The notes: generated from the letters alone by a model not told the origin. A stretch of 64,000 nt of DNA from Saccharibacillus kuerlensis DSM 22868 (GCF_000378145.1 NZ_KB899285.1:62001-126000), one strand, 5' to 3'; positions 23,141-31,537 are shown, counted from the first letter of the stretch. Made by a program: numbers and translations.

Positions 23141-23176
23141 AAAGACCGATTGGCTTCTGCCAATTGGTCTTTTTTT
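23141..23176 (+). terminator. intrinsic terminator of metNIQ
   Basis: AAAGACC..ATTGGC against GCCAAT..GGTCTTT with a TTCT loop and a long T run. Confidence 0.88.
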
Positions 23177-23198
23177 GTCGAAAAAAGGGAGAAAGTCT

Positions 23199-23225
23199 TA
23201 ATTAAAGCAATATACCTGCCGAAAT
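23199..23225 (+). promoter_or_regulatory. sigma-D-type promoter of the first chemoreceptor gene
   Basis: TAAT (23199-23202), 15 bases, then GCCGAAAT (23218-23225). This matches the motility sigma-D consensus TAAA-N15-GCCGATAT at 10 of 12 positions, about 60 bases before the start. Confidence 0.7.
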
Positions 23226-23285
23226 AGTATGGAGAACAATTGAATTTGTGGAAATTATACTGCACAACAGAGGAGAGGCAGCGAA

Positions 23286-24989
23286 TTGAAATTTACAATT
23301 AGACAAAAGTTAATCGGTGGATTCGGAATCATGATCGTATTGATTGTCGTATTGAACAGCCTTACGAACATGGGAACAAATTTTTTGAAGCAGCGCGCGG
23401 ATGAATTGAAAGAACGAGATATTCCAAGTGTCGTTATGCTCGAAGAGATCAATGATCGCTTGAAAACGATTGATCTGCTGATCATGCGAAATATTTTGGA
23501 AACAGAAGACTCTGAAATGGGTAAAAGCATCACGGCGATCAATCAAGCACAGAATGATTTGAACGGAACTATAGAATCTTATTCCTCATTGGTAAGATCA
23601 AAGGAAGAAAAAGAGGAAGCTGCCGCTTTTAAAGAAGCTGCTGTCGGCTACCAAAATGCCGTAATGCAGATTCTCGAATTGTCGGAAGTGAACAGAGACG
23701 ACGAGGCCACCCAGCTTCACAAGCAAACGCAGGAACTTGTAGTTGGAATGACTGATGCTCTAGAAACGGCTATAGCTGGAAAAGTTGACACGATGAATCG
23801 TGCAGCTGAGGCGCAGTCGGGAGCAGCACGTATCATTTTGAAAGTGTCGATCGCTTCTCTGGTAGTAGCGGTAGTTCTGGCGGTTCTGCTGACAATACTG
23901 ATCTCGCACAGTATCAGACGTCCGCTGAATGCCATGATTGCGGAGGTCGATGCGATGGCAGAAGGGAAATTAGACAGGCTGGATCAAATTCCGACGAACC
24001 TTAAAGGCGAACTGAAGCAGATGGCCGATTCGCTGCGCCGAATGGGTCAGAATCAGCGCAATATTTTACTGGAAGTTGAACGGACATCCGAACTCTTGTC
24101 GAAGGCGGCCGCAGAATTTACTTCGGTAGCCCAGGAAAGTGCAGAGGGCGCCGAACATTCTGCTACCTTGATGCAGAATATGGCGGAGTCGAGTGAGCTG
24201 CAGCTGGAGAGTTCGCGTTCGAGCGGTCAGCAGATGCAGCAGATGATGGAGCAAATCTTAGTTATCCGGGATCGGATTGGACAGACTTCCGAAACGGCAG
24301 AGAATGCGAGCGCTCATTCGAAGCAGGGGGGCGAAGTAGTTGGTGAAGCGGTCCGGCAGATGGAATCAACCTCGCAGGGCATGCAGGAAATGACTGAAGC
24401 TGTCGAAGCGTTGAATCGGCGCTCAATCGAGATCGGTGAGATCGTTCAGTTGATTACGAATATTGCCAAGCAGACTAATCTGCTGGCGCTCAACGCTTCG
24501 ATTGAAGCGGCGCGTGCGGGAGAGCATGGCAAAGGCTTTGCAGTTGTTGCCGGAGAAGTAGGCAAGCTGGCCGAACAGTCTTCCAACTCTGCGTCGCAGA
24601 TCATTGATATGATTCATCTGGTGCAGTCGGACGCCGAGCGGCTTAGCGGTGTGATTGTACAGGCTGCCGGGCAGGTGTCGGCAGGACGCGAAGCGATTCA
24701 TGCTACAGGGGGACTGTTCCAAAGCATCCGGGAAGCGGTCGGACAGGTCGGTGTACAGAGTGAGCAGGCTGTGCGGGCTACCGGCGAAATGGTTCAGGTT
24801 GTCGAGACGGTAGCGTCTTCCATCATGCAGAGTGGAACACAGACGGAACGTGCTGCAGAGGAAATTCAGAGCGTGTCAGCCGTTTCCGAAGAGCAGGCAG
24901 CAGCGATGGAGGAAATGTCAGCCAGTGCTGTATCGCTGTCGGAGATGTCCACCGAACTGCAGCGTTTGGCCGGACAATTTAAACTGTAA
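23286..24989 (+). CDS. methyl-accepting chemotaxis protein with four-helix sensor
   Basis: Transmembrane chemoreceptor that signals through CheW/CheA. Of 567 residues, the first helix is at about 9-30. An extracytoplasmic helical sensor of the 4HB_MCP type spans about 31-182, the second helix about 186-208, and HAMP about 210-262. The cytoplasmic signalling hairpin has the invariant tip near residue 400 ([20 protein letters not shown]). The start is TTG 23286 after GAGGAGAGG. The ligand is unknown. The sigma-D-type promoter places it in the motility regulon. Confidence 0.92.
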   Translation: MKFTIRQKLIGGFGIMIVLIVVLNSLTNMGTNFLKQRADELKERDIPSVVMLEEINDRLKTIDLLIMRNILETEDSEMGKSITAINQAQNDLNGTIESYSSLVRSKEEKEEAAAFKEAAVGYQNAVMQILELSEVNRDDEATQLHKQTQELVVGMTDALETAIAGKVDTMNRAAEAQSGAARIILKVSIASLVVAVVLAVLLTILISHSIRRPLNAMIAEVDAMAEGKLDRLDQIPTNLKGELKQMADSLRRMGQNQRNILLEVERTSELLSKAAAEFTSVAQESAEGAEHSATLMQNMAESSELQLESSRSSGQQMQQMMEQILVIRDRIGQTSETAENASAHSKQGGEVVGEAVRQMESTSQGMQEMTEAVEALNRRSIEIGEIVQLITNIAKQTNLLALNASIEAARAGEHGKGFAVVAGEVGKLAEQSSNSASQIIDMIHLVQSDAERLSGVIVQAAGQVSAGREAIHATGGLFQSIREAVGQVGVQSEQAVRATGEMVQVVETVASSIMQSGTQTERAAEEIQSVSAVSEEQAAAMEEMSASAVSLSEMSTELQRLAGQFKL

Positions 24990-25004
24990 ATTTTGGTTAA
25001 AACC

Positions 25005-25035
25005 GGTCTCTTTCTTAAATGAAAGAGGCCTTTTT
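25005..25035 (+). terminator. intrinsic terminator of the chemoreceptor gene
   Basis: GGTCTCTTTC against GAAAGAGGCC with a TTAAAT loop, then five T. Confidence 0.85.
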
Positions 25036-25087
25036 GCCGATAAAAGACAAATAGCCTGTTAGTTAGATACTAAGCGAGCGATCAGGT

Positions 25088-26740
25088 ATGAGACAGACAA
25101 AGGGGATGAAGGGCTTGAAGGGAGTACAAAAAGGATTGCAAAAACTGTTGGCGGCCGTGTTGGCGGCAGCGCTGCTGACAGGGACAGCGGCATTCGTTCA
25201 ACCGGGCACGGCAGAGGCGGCAAGCGTCTGGAACGTCTACAACGATGCAAGACGCCTGGATGCACAGGGGAAATACGCACAGGCTATCGCAAAGTACGAG
25301 CAGGCGGGACGAACAATGGCGGCCAGCCGCGAATACGGCAACGCCGGACGCATGTATCGCAACGCGGGGGATGCGTACATCAAGCTGAATCAGTACGATA
25401 AGGCCGTAGCCAGCTATGATCTGGAGTCAGCTTATTATGCGAAGGTCAATCTAGTACAGGACAGCATTGCGGTCAAGCGTAAAGCCGATGCGCTGCGCAG
25501 TTCGGTAGAGCTGTATTACGAAACGGGTCTGTCTTCTGCGGCGATTAAGAATCGCAGCCGAAATCTGGCACCTCTGGAGCCGGCCAACGGCATTCTGATC
25601 GGCGCCTATGCGGAACAGAACAAGAAGACGCACAATTCGGCAGGCGGTAAATTCTATACCGATGAATATCCGAAGTTTTCCGGGAAAAAGCATGCCGGTT
25701 ACCTGATCTATTTCACGTACGGGCAGCCGCTTTCTTCAATCCAGAGACATATCAAAAAAGCCAAAGAGAACGGTACCGCGATCGAGCTTGGCGTGCAGCC
25801 GCTTAATGGATTGGGCGAAGTCAAAGACAATGCCTACCTGCGTCAGTTGGCCAAGGATGCGGCGGCGGCGGAAGTCCCGATCTTTTTCCGCTTCGCCAAT
25901 GAGATGAATGGCAACTGGGCACCATGGAAAAGCACACCGAAAACTTATATCGAAAAATTCCGGCTCGTGGCGGACGTGTTTCACAAAGAAGCCCCTGACA
26001 ATGTCGCGATGGTTTGGGCACCGGGCGCCAATCCGATCGACAATATTCAAAGCTATTATCCCGGCGACAAATACGTCGATTGGGTCGGCGTGAGCCTGTA
26101 CTCGATCTACAATCCGACAAATGATCCGCTGAAGCAGGGCATCGACCGCAGCAGTCATATCGCCAAGCTGGATGCCATCTACAATTGGTATGCGGACAGA
26201 AAGCCGATTATGATTGCAGAAGGTTCCGTATCGTATATGTATCCGGAAAAAATGCGCGACGTGACCGATTGGTCCGTTTATCAGACGCAGCAGCTGTACG
26301 CGACGCTGCCAATGAAGTATCCGAAGGTAAAAGCCGCATTCTGGTTCGATGTCGACTCCAAGGGTAAGACCGACCGGGTCAAGTATTATGGGCTCTACAA
26401 CAATGACAAGATGCTCGCTGCTTACAAAAAAGGGATCGCCAATCCGTATTATCTGAGCGACGTCGGCAGCAGTACCACACTTACGTACAATCCGATCAAA
26501 ACAACGGTACCGGCAAAAAAACTCAAAGTGTCCGGCTATGTTAAAACGTGGTCCCCGACGCTTGGCAAAGTTGTTTATAAAATCGGCGGCAAACAGGTCG
26601 GCGTCTCAACAACTCCGCCGTGGACGGCCGAGATCGACTTTTCCAAGTACAAAGGCAAAAACATTACGATCGACGTTCAGGCGTACGATAAGCAGGGTAA
26701 ACTTCTTACGACGCAGTCGGTGAAGGTTAAAGTGCAGTAA
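25088..26740 (+). CDS. secreted TPR plus GH26-like glycosidase
   Basis: A 550-residue exported protein. The signal peptide ends near residue 45 (A-E-A-A). Residues about 46-135 form two or three TPR-like helical pairs (Q-G-K-Y-A-Q-A-I-A-K-Y-E-Q-A-G). About 165-450 resemble a GH26-type (beta-mannanase-like) barrel with the acid/base Glu in RFANEMNGNWAPW and a nucleophile candidate in IMIAEGS. About 465-550 form an Ig-like domain. TPR attached to such a barrel is unusual and may serve surface or complex binding. ATG 25088 has only a weak ribosome site; a later start near 25106-25115 is possible. The substrate is not certain. Confidence 0.8.
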   Translation: MRQTKGMKGLKGVQKGLQKLLAAVLAAALLTGTAAFVQPGTAEAASVWNVYNDARRLDAQGKYAQAIAKYEQAGRTMAASREYGNAGRMYRNAGDAYIKLNQYDKAVASYDLESAYYAKVNLVQDSIAVKRKADALRSSVELYYETGLSSAAIKNRSRNLAPLEPANGILIGAYAEQNKKTHNSAGGKFYTDEYPKFSGKKHAGYLIYFTYGQPLSSIQRHIKKAKENGTAIELGVQPLNGLGEVKDNAYLRQLAKDAAAAEVPIFFRFANEMNGNWAPWKSTPKTYIEKFRLVADVFHKEAPDNVAMVWAPGANPIDNIQSYYPGDKYVDWVGVSLYSIYNPTNDPLKQGIDRSSHIAKLDAIYNWYADRKPIMIAEGSVSYMYPEKMRDVTDWSVYQTQQLYATLPMKYPKVKAAFWFDVDSKGKTDRVKYYGLYNNDKMLAAYKKGIANPYYLSDVGSSTTLTYNPIKTTVPAKKLKVSGYVKTWSPTLGKVVYKIGGKQVGVSTTPPWTAEIDFSKYKGKNITIDVQAYDKQGKLLTTQSVKVKVQ

Positions 26741-26837
26741 AGTGTAGAGTAGAGTGAAGTGAACTAGGGCCTGTACGTAAACTTCTTCAAGCCAGATTCG
26801 AAAGATTTTATTGAAGGTGGAAGAAAGCAAAAAGAAA

Positions 26838-27021
26838 AATAAGTGCGTATGTACACTTATTTTTTCGAATTTTTAACTTTCGCTGAAATAAGTGCTTCCA
26901 TACACTTATTTCAGCGTTTTCGCGTTTCTAACCGTACTTCACTGTTAAATAGTTGTACTTGTGCACTTATTGTACAATTTAGCGAGCTTTTGCAGAAAAT
27001 AATTGCATATGGGCACTTATT
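26838..27021. repeat. cluster of four 24-bp palindromic elements
   Basis: Copies lie at 26838-26861, 26887-26910, 26948-26971 and 26998-27021. Each ends in the exact arm CACTTATT. The opposite arm is AATAAGTG in the first two and diverged in the last two (AATAGTTG, AATAATTG). All have eight-base centres. The second extends to 14-bp perfect arms (26882-26915). The first is followed by a T run and may terminate the GH26-like gene. Confidence 0.8.
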
Positions 27022-27027
27022 GGGCTT

Positions 27028-27055
27028 GCATAAGGCATAAGGCATAAGGCATAAA
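27028..27055. repeat. four tandem copies of a 7-bp unit
   Basis: GCATAAG is repeated three times and followed by GCATAAA, just after the palindrome cluster. Confidence 0.85.
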
Positions 27056-27085
27056 ACATGGAGCGAAAATTGAACATAAGTTTAT

Positions 27086-27111
27086 GCGGTTCCTTAAGGA
27101 ACCGCTTTTTT
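27086..27111 (+). terminator. palindromic intrinsic terminator
   Basis: GCGGTTCCTTAAGGAACCGC is a perfect 20-bp palindrome followed by six T. It insulates the next promoter from upstream reading. Confidence 0.8.
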
Positions 27112-27119
27112 AAAAGTTA

Positions 27120-27167
27120 TTGACGTATTTTATGTCAGAGGTTATGATGGTGACATAAAATACGTCA
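27120..27167 (+). promoter_or_regulatory. promoter flanked by twin XRE operators
   Basis: A -35 TTGACG (27120-27125), 17 bp, and a -10 TATGAT (27143-27148). The 17-bp sequence TGACGTATTTTATGTCA (27121-27137) recurs as its exact reverse complement at 27151-27167. Each copy is itself nearly palindromic (TGAC-TA/TA-GTCA), so two repressor sites bracket the -10. Confidence 0.8.
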
Positions 27168-27178
27168 GGAGATTTAAA

Positions 27179-27679
27179 ATGAAAAATCAAGAACGATCGG
27201 GAAATCGTACCATGTTGGAATATTTGGTCATGCTCAACGAACAATCTTATAGCGGCATCGGCCGTGAACTAAAAATTACTCCCCAGCAGTTCTCGGACTG
27301 GATCAAGCAGCGCAGGCCGATACCGGGTGAAAGGCTGACAGCTTTGGCTGCATACTTCAAAGTGCCGGAAAGCATGATAACGGACGCACGTCAGTTTGCT
27401 GCCTTTTTGACGGATGACAGTAGAACCCGAATTCATATGCTGCTGGTCGAGCGTGAAATGGAGAGATTGACAGCGGAAAATGCGGAAGAGGAAGACATCG
27501 AGCCTTTCCGGGAGAAAAAGCGGAAGCTTGAGCGGGAGTTGGAAAACTATCAGCGTTTGGCCAAAGTATCGGCGCTTCTGGAACGGCCGGACGATCGAGC
27601 CGGCGCAATTGTTGATGCGCTGCTTGAAGCGTTTGAGAAGGGGCGGGAAGACGAGTGGTTGAATAAGTTGGAGAGGTGA
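27179..27679 (+). CDS. XRE-like regulator with C-terminal coiled coil
   Basis: A 166-residue DNA-binding protein. Residues about 15-65 form a helix-turn-helix of XRE/Cro type (SYSGIGRELKITPQQFSDWI followed by a helix ending L-A-A-Y-F-K-V). Residues about 85-130 are a highly charged coiled coil, probably for dimer formation, and the C-terminus is acidic helical. ATG 27179 follows AGGAG. The promoter carries two inverted operator copies ending only 12 bases before the start codon, so strong autoregulation is likely. No target gene is adjacent on the same strand. Confidence 0.8.
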   Translation: MKNQERSGNRTMLEYLVMLNEQSYSGIGRELKITPQQFSDWIKQRRPIPGERLTALAAYFKVPESMITDARQFAAFLTDDSRTRIHMLLVEREMERLTAENAEEEDIEPFREKKRKLERELENYQRLAKVSALLERPDDRAGAIVDALLEAFEKGREDEWLNKLER

Positions 27680-27702
27680 AGGGTGGACTGAAGCCTTTGG
27701 TT

Positions 27703-27745
27703 GGGAGATCGGCGATGAAGTTATCGATTTTATCGCCGATCTCCC
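27703..27745. terminator. long stem-loop between converging genes
   Basis: Perfect 14-bp arms GGGAGATCGGCGAT (27703-27716) and their complement (27732-27745) around a 15-base loop. It lacks a clear T run, so it may be a terminator or another RNA structure. Confidence 0.5.
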
Positions 27746-27779
27746 GGATTCGTATTTGAGTATCTGAATTCGGGTTTAA

Positions 27780-28343
27780 TTAGTACTTTGCCGTGAAGTC
27801 AGGAAGAACCGCTTCTCTGCTCTGCAGCAGATGCCGAATATATCGCTCCGTACTGTAGGCAATTTCTTCATTGCTTGTTCGTGAATTCACGCCGTATTGG
27901 ATAAAAGGCGGTTCGTACTGCGCACCGAGGTAGTGTACAGTCGTCTCGAACGGACTGAGCATCGCATGGATATCGAAGCGGTATCTGCCTTCCGGCTGGT
28001 ACTCGCTTTCCCGGCTCCCTGCAGAAATTGCGACGCCAATCGTTTTGCTGTGGAACAGATCGATACTTTCGCCGTAAGCCCAGCCTTCCAGCAATACCTC
28101 GTCCAGCCACTGCTTGAGCATAGGCGGTGAGCTGAACCAGTAGAACGGAAACTGCAGGATGATCCGGTCATGAGCTTCAACAAGAGCTTGCTCTGCGGCG
28201 ATATCGATTGTACCGTCGGGGTACTTTTCGTACAAAGAACTTACCGTGATCAATTCGGGGAATTTCCGAAGTTCCTCCAACCATGTACGGTTAACGCGGG
28301 ACGATTCCAATGCCGGGTGAGCGGCGATTACCAAAGTTTTCAT
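27780..28343 (-). CDS. NAD(P)H-dependent flavin oxidoreductase (YwrO/KefF/MdaB-like)
   Basis: A 187-residue flavodoxin-fold reductase. The N-terminal strand K-T-L-V-I-A-A-H-P with the following loop, and the segment QFPFYWFSSPPMLKQWLDEVL near residues 75-100, identify the quinone-reductase branch that reduces quinones or nitro compounds with NAD(P)H and bound flavin. The start at 28343 follows CAGGAGGAG on the minus strand; the longer open frame upstream is not coding. An HxlR regulator lies 130 bases upstream on the same strand, an arrangement known from the YodB/AzoR1-type electrophile response. Confidence 0.87.
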   Translation of the reverse strand: MKTLVIAAHPALESSRVNRTWLEELRKFPELITVSSLYEKYPDGTIDIAAEQALVEAHDRIILQFPFYWFSSPPMLKQWLDEVLLEGWAYGESIDLFHSKTIGVAISAGSRESEYQPEGRYRFDIHAMLSPFETTVHYLGAQYEPPFIQYGVNSRTSNEEIAYSTERYIRHLLQSREAVLPDFTAKY

Positions 28344-28473
28344 AGCGGCTCTCCTCCTGATTGATCGAATAAGTGGGACAAGACTTATTGTAGAAGCAGG
28401 AGAAGGGCTTGTTAAGTACGCACTTTTCGGTAACCGTTCGGTCTTCGCAGATTTCAAGAACAAGAAATGCAGA

Positions 28474-28866
28474 TTAATCCGCTTCTTTTTGAGCCTCCTG
28501 GTCATCCAGAAATTCTCCCTCCAGCATGAGCCGCTTATCGCCGTATACTCGGTCCAGATGAGCTTCGCCCCAGTAACAGAAGAAGTCCAGCACTCCAATC
28601 AATTCCTGACCGTATTCGCTTAACTCGTACTCAACTTTAGGGGGTACTTCGACATAGTCATGGCGCAGCACGACACCATCATGTTCCAGTTCCTTTAGCT
28701 GTTGGGCGAGCATTTTATGACTAATGTTCGGGGTAAGGCGCTTCAGTTCGTTGAACCTTTTTGTACCGCCGACAAGATGATATAGAATGATACTTTTCCA
28801 TTTCCCGCCGATGACATCGAGTGTAACTTCAACGCCGATCCGGTACTTTTTTTGCGACTTTTCCAT
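28474..28866 (-). CDS. HxlR-family transcriptional regulator
   Basis: A 130-residue winged-helix regulator. The family pattern D-V-I-G-G-K-W-K-S-I-I-L-Y-H-L near residue 17 and the recognition region ISHKMLAQQLKELEHDG near 50-65 are clear, and the C-terminus is acidic. It lacks the N-terminal cysteine used for redox sensing in YodB; its only Cys is near residue 96. ATG 28866 follows AGGAGGAG. It lies upstream of an NAD(P)H oxidoreductase it probably controls, and a dyad in its promoter suggests autoregulation. Confidence 0.9.
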   Translation of the reverse strand: MEKSQKKYRIGVEVTLDVIGGKWKSIILYHLVGGTKRFNELKRLTPNISHKMLAQQLKELEHDGVVLRHDYVEVPPKVEYELSEYGQELIGVLDFFCYWGEAHLDRVYGDKRLMLEGEFLDDQEAQKEAD

Positions 28867-28917
28867 CTCCCGTCTCCTCCTGTCGATTTCCTCTTTAATT
28901 TCAGAATAACATAATTT

Positions 28918-28937
28918 GGTGTAACTGAAGTGTCACC
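28918..28937 (-). promoter_or_regulatory. dyad operator within the HxlR gene promoter
   Basis: A 20-bp element with the symmetrical pattern GGTG-NN-ACT-NN-AGT-NN-CACC. On the minus strand it overlaps GTGACA, which lies 17 bp before TATGTT, a plausible sigma-A promoter. Confidence 0.5.
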
Positions 28938-29030
28938 TTCCGCGTTCATTACCGTAATAACGATTGCCGAAGAAATTTGTAATCCGTAAGAGAACGACAT
29001 GCAGGTATACGAAAAAAGGAGCGGATCATT

Positions 29031-29522
29031 ATGGAACTTTATTTCTCGGACAACTTTTTTAATATGGGCGAGACCGAAATTATGAACGCCGCCGGCGAGG
29101 CTTCAGGCACGATGGATCTTCGCAGCGCTTTTGGCGCTTCGCTGGATATTTACGGTCCCGGTAGGGAGCTGCTGTACACAGGCAAATTCCAGATGATGCT
29201 GAACCGCTGGCGGGTACTGGATGCGAGTGAGCGGGAGATAGGACTGCTGCGGCCGCGGTTCACCCTGTTCAGCAAAAAGTTCGAGTATGATGCCGGCGGA
29301 CGAGGAGTCTACGAGATCGAATCGCCGAACTTTTCCAAAGAATATTCAATTATGGAAAGCGGAGCAGAGGTTGCGACCTTCGCCAAGACAAACGGCTGGC
29401 TGCGCAGTAACGCTTATAGGCTGGACAACCGCTCGCGGCTGGACGACTATGAGATGATCGCTATCGTAATGGGCGTCAATGCGATTCGCAAACGTCAGCA
29501 GTCCTCCAATTCCGCAGGATAG
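29031..29522 (+). CDS. tubby C-terminal-like (LURP-one/YxjI-related) protein, copy 1
   Basis: A 163-residue soluble beta-rich protein of the tubby-like/LOR fold group: repeated strand pattern with F-E-Y-D-A-G-G-R-G-V-Y-E-I near residues 83-96 and a closing hydrophobic helix near 140-155 (EMIAIVMGVNAI). Members are proposed scaffold or phospholipid-associated proteins; no activity can be assigned. ATG 29031 follows AAAAAGGAGCGG. A paralogue lies at 30275, with ypsA between them, and all three run in the same direction with short gaps. Confidence 0.75.
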   Translation: MELYFSDNFFNMGETEIMNAAGEASGTMDLRSAFGASLDIYGPGRELLYTGKFQMMLNRWRVLDASEREIGLLRPRFTLFSKKFEYDAGGRGVYEIESPNFSKEYSIMESGAEVATFAKTNGWLRSNAYRLDNRSRLDDYEMIAIVMGVNAIRKRQQSSNSAG

Positions 29523-29604
29523 ACACTCCAACTCTGGGTATGCGGTAAGGATTCCTGCGCTTATGGTACACTGGAGTCAAAAGGATCGAGGAGGCTGTAC
29601 GAAC

Positions 29605-30189
29605 GTGAAAAATTTGCTGGTCACCGGCTACCGCGCGAATGAACTCGGCATCTTCAATCAGAAGCATCCGGGCATTCCATTCATTCGCGAGGCGATCAAA
29701 CGCCGGTTGATTCCGCTAATCGAAGAAGGACTGGAGTGGGTCATTACCCCTGGTCAGTACGGTGTCGATTTATGGGCATGCGAAGCGGTAATCGAACTCA
29801 AAAAAGAATATCCGCAGCTTAAGCTGTCGATTCTGGCTGCATTTTCGGGCATGGATGAGAAATGGAGCGACGAAAAAAAGGAATACTGGCAGGATCTGCT
29901 GAAGAGGGTCGACTATTATGGACTGGTCAGCAAAGAGCCATACAGCGGCCCTTGGCAGTTCAAGGCGCGAGATGCGCTGCTGCTGCGCAAGAGTGACGGC
30001 ATGCTGCTTGTGTACGACGATGAGGCGGCGCCGGGCAGTCCACGCTATTTCAGGGAATCGGCGCTCAAAATGCGGGATGAAGAAGGGTATCTGCTGATCC
30101 AGATTACGCCGGAAGATATTCAGTCGGTAGCCGAAGATATGCAGGCCGACCTGGTCGACGCACAGGAAGACATGACAGACTGGAACTGA
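29605..30189 (+). CDS. ypsA: YpsA family protein (DUF1273, SLOG superfamily)
   Basis: A 194-residue Rossmann-like protein. The N-terminal V-T-G-Y-R-A-N-E-L-G-I-F segment, W-V-I-T-P-G-Q-Y-G-V-D-L-W near residue 48 and late KSDGMLLVYDDE-GSP motif match B. subtilis YpsA. The SLOG fold is thought to bind nucleotide-like ligands, and YpsA has been linked to cell division and oxidative stress in other Firmicutes. The GTG start at 29605 follows GAGGAGG. It is flanked by two tubby-like genes, a context I do not know from Bacillus. Confidence 0.9.
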   Translation: MKNLLVTGYRANELGIFNQKHPGIPFIREAIKRRLIPLIEEGLEWVITPGQYGVDLWACEAVIELKKEYPQLKLSILAAFSGMDEKWSDEKKEYWQDLLKRVDYYGLVSKEPYSGPWQFKARDALLLRKSDGMLLVYDDEAAPGSPRYFRESALKMRDEEGYLLIQITPEDIQSVAEDMQADLVDAQEDMTDWN

Positions 30190-30274
30190 AAGGCTGCGAA
30201 AAACGTTTTTCCGGACAAGCCAGCTAACAAAATGATGCATGGATAAACGGAATCGAGAACGGGAGGCGGCAGAC

Positions 30275-30799
30275 ATGGAACTTCTTTTCGAAGGCAGAAG
30301 TTGGACTGTGGGCAAAAGTGACATACGGCGCTCGGATGGTACAGCTGCAGGTATGCTGGATCGAAGGGCTATGACTTCTCTCGTTCATGTACTCGATAAT
30401 GAGGAATATGTCATGTATCAAGGACGCATGGAGCGGCATCCGAGAAGCTGGGTCGTCCGCAATGAGTATGATGAAGTGGTCGGCAGACTGCGCAAGCGGG
30501 CAGGCGTATCGTTCAAACATTTTGTGTATGATGCCGGCACGCGCGGCGTATTTGAAATTACGAAGGATTCTGCGGCCCGGCGCTACCGGATTGAAGGTCC
30601 GGATGGGATCATATTTGCAGAGTGGGATCGCCGCTGGGGGAGAACGGTCGCTTATCGGCTGCAGCCGGAATCGGGCAGCGGAACGGTAAGTCAGCACGAA
30701 TGGATAGCGGCACTTCTGGGACTCGAAGAATTGATCGTTGATCCTGTGCTTTTGAGTGCAGCTGTAAGCGGAGTACTGTCGTTGGTTTGGTGGACATAG
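30275..30799 (+). CDS. tubby C-terminal-like protein, copy 2
   Basis: A 174-residue paralogue of the protein at 29031. The shared core is F-V-Y-D-A-G-T-R-G-V-F-E-I against F-E-Y-D-A-G-G-R-G-V-Y-E-I, followed by an equivalent YRIEG strand and an A-Y-R-L end. A hydrophobic C-terminal helix (DPVLLSAAVSGVLSLVWW) suggests membrane contact. ATG 30275 follows GGGAGGCGG; an in-frame ATG 36 bases upstream has no ribosome site. It ends the short same-strand cluster before a large terminator. Confidence 0.72.
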   Translation: MELLFEGRSWTVGKSDIRRSDGTAAGMLDRRAMTSLVHVLDNEEYVMYQGRMERHPRSWVVRNEYDEVVGRLRKRAGVSFKHFVYDAGTRGVFEITKDSAARRYRIEGPDGIIFAEWDRRWGRTVAYRLQPESGSGTVSQHEWIAALLGLEELIVDPVLLSAAVSGVLSLVWWT

Positions 30800-30839
30800 C
30801 AGAAAACCTTCATATCAAGATAAAGTTAATTAAGCTATT

Positions 30840-30890
30840 TCGAACGTATCTCGAACGTACCTCGAACGTATCCCGATCGTACCTCGAATT
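30840..30890. repeat. 11-bp tandem repeat, about 4.5 copies
   Basis: TCGAACGTAYC units start at 30840, 30851, 30862 and 30873 (last one variant), followed by a partial TCGAATT. It lies just before the terminator. Confidence 0.85.
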
Positions 30891-30900
30891 CTCAAATGCA

Positions 30901-30954
30901 AACAGCCGATGCAGACCCCGTACACCGTGTACGGACCTGCATCGGCTGTTTTTC
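30901..30954. terminator. large hairpin terminator between converging genes
   Basis: A 14-bp outer stem AACAGCCGATGCAG (30901-30914 with 30937-30950) and a 7-bp inner stem CCGTACA/TGTACGG, then five T on the plus side. Confidence 0.85.
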
Positions 30955-30973
30955 ATGAAGTTTGGTCAAGTTA

Positions 30974-31486
30974 TTAGCGGCGGTTGAAGGAGAATCCTTC
31001 TTCCGCCAGGTATTCTTCAGCTTCTTCACGCGTCTCGAACGCCATTTCCAGGTTGACTCCGGAATAGATGAAGAATGTTTCTTCCTCGAATTTCAGAATC
31101 AGCTCCTGGCCGCTCTCGTCGGTCCAGACTTCTTCATCGGACGACGGTGCGGCATTCGAAGCGAAAGCTGAAGCAGCTGCGGATGACGCGCGATTCGGCG
31201 AATCCGAACTCGCAGACAGCGAACGGATCGAAGCACCGATAATCTCGCGCAGCTGCTCTTCAGAGTAATCGCGGACGTTGACGAATCCCTTGTCATCCGT
31301 CTCGTAACCGCCAACCAGTCCGGCAAACACATAGCCGTTGCCGTTCGGATGGAAGCGATAGCCGACCGTCTTTTTCTCGTGCGTACTGCCTTCGAAGTGA
31401 TAGTTCACCCGACCGAGCGAGACATTGCGGCGTTCCAGCTCCGGAAAGGAGTCCAAAATCGCGATTTTTTGTTCGAAAGTAAGCAT
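30974..31486 (-). CDS. unrecognised cytoplasmic protein
   Basis: A 170-residue acidic protein of no family I can name. The N-terminal 75 residues (ending G-F-V-N-V-R-D-Y-S-E) look like a compact beta domain. A central Ser/Ala-rich linker (about 88-115) follows, then a second small alpha/beta domain (about 116-170) containing EEAEEYLAEEGF. No signal or membrane segment. The start follows TGGAGG at 11 bases. It is the last of three minus-strand genes with two HAD phosphatases upstream, but the gap gives no clear functional link. Confidence 0.65.
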   Translation of the reverse strand: MLTFEQKIAILDSFPELERRNVSLGRVNYHFEGSTHEKKTVGYRFHPNGNGYVFAGLVGGYETDDKGFVNVRDYSEEQLREIIGASIRSLSASSDSPNRASSAAASAFASNAAPSSDEEVWTDESGQELILKFEEETFFIYSGVNLEMAFETREEAEEYLAEEGFSFNRR

Positions 31487-31537
31487 ATAGAGAGTAAACC
31501 TCCAATAAAATTTGTTTTAAACCTTGTCAATGTGCCG

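Noticed and set aside
26838-27021. CRISPR array
   Set aside because: There are only four diverging palindromes, spacing is irregular (49, 61, 50) and no cas gene is present.
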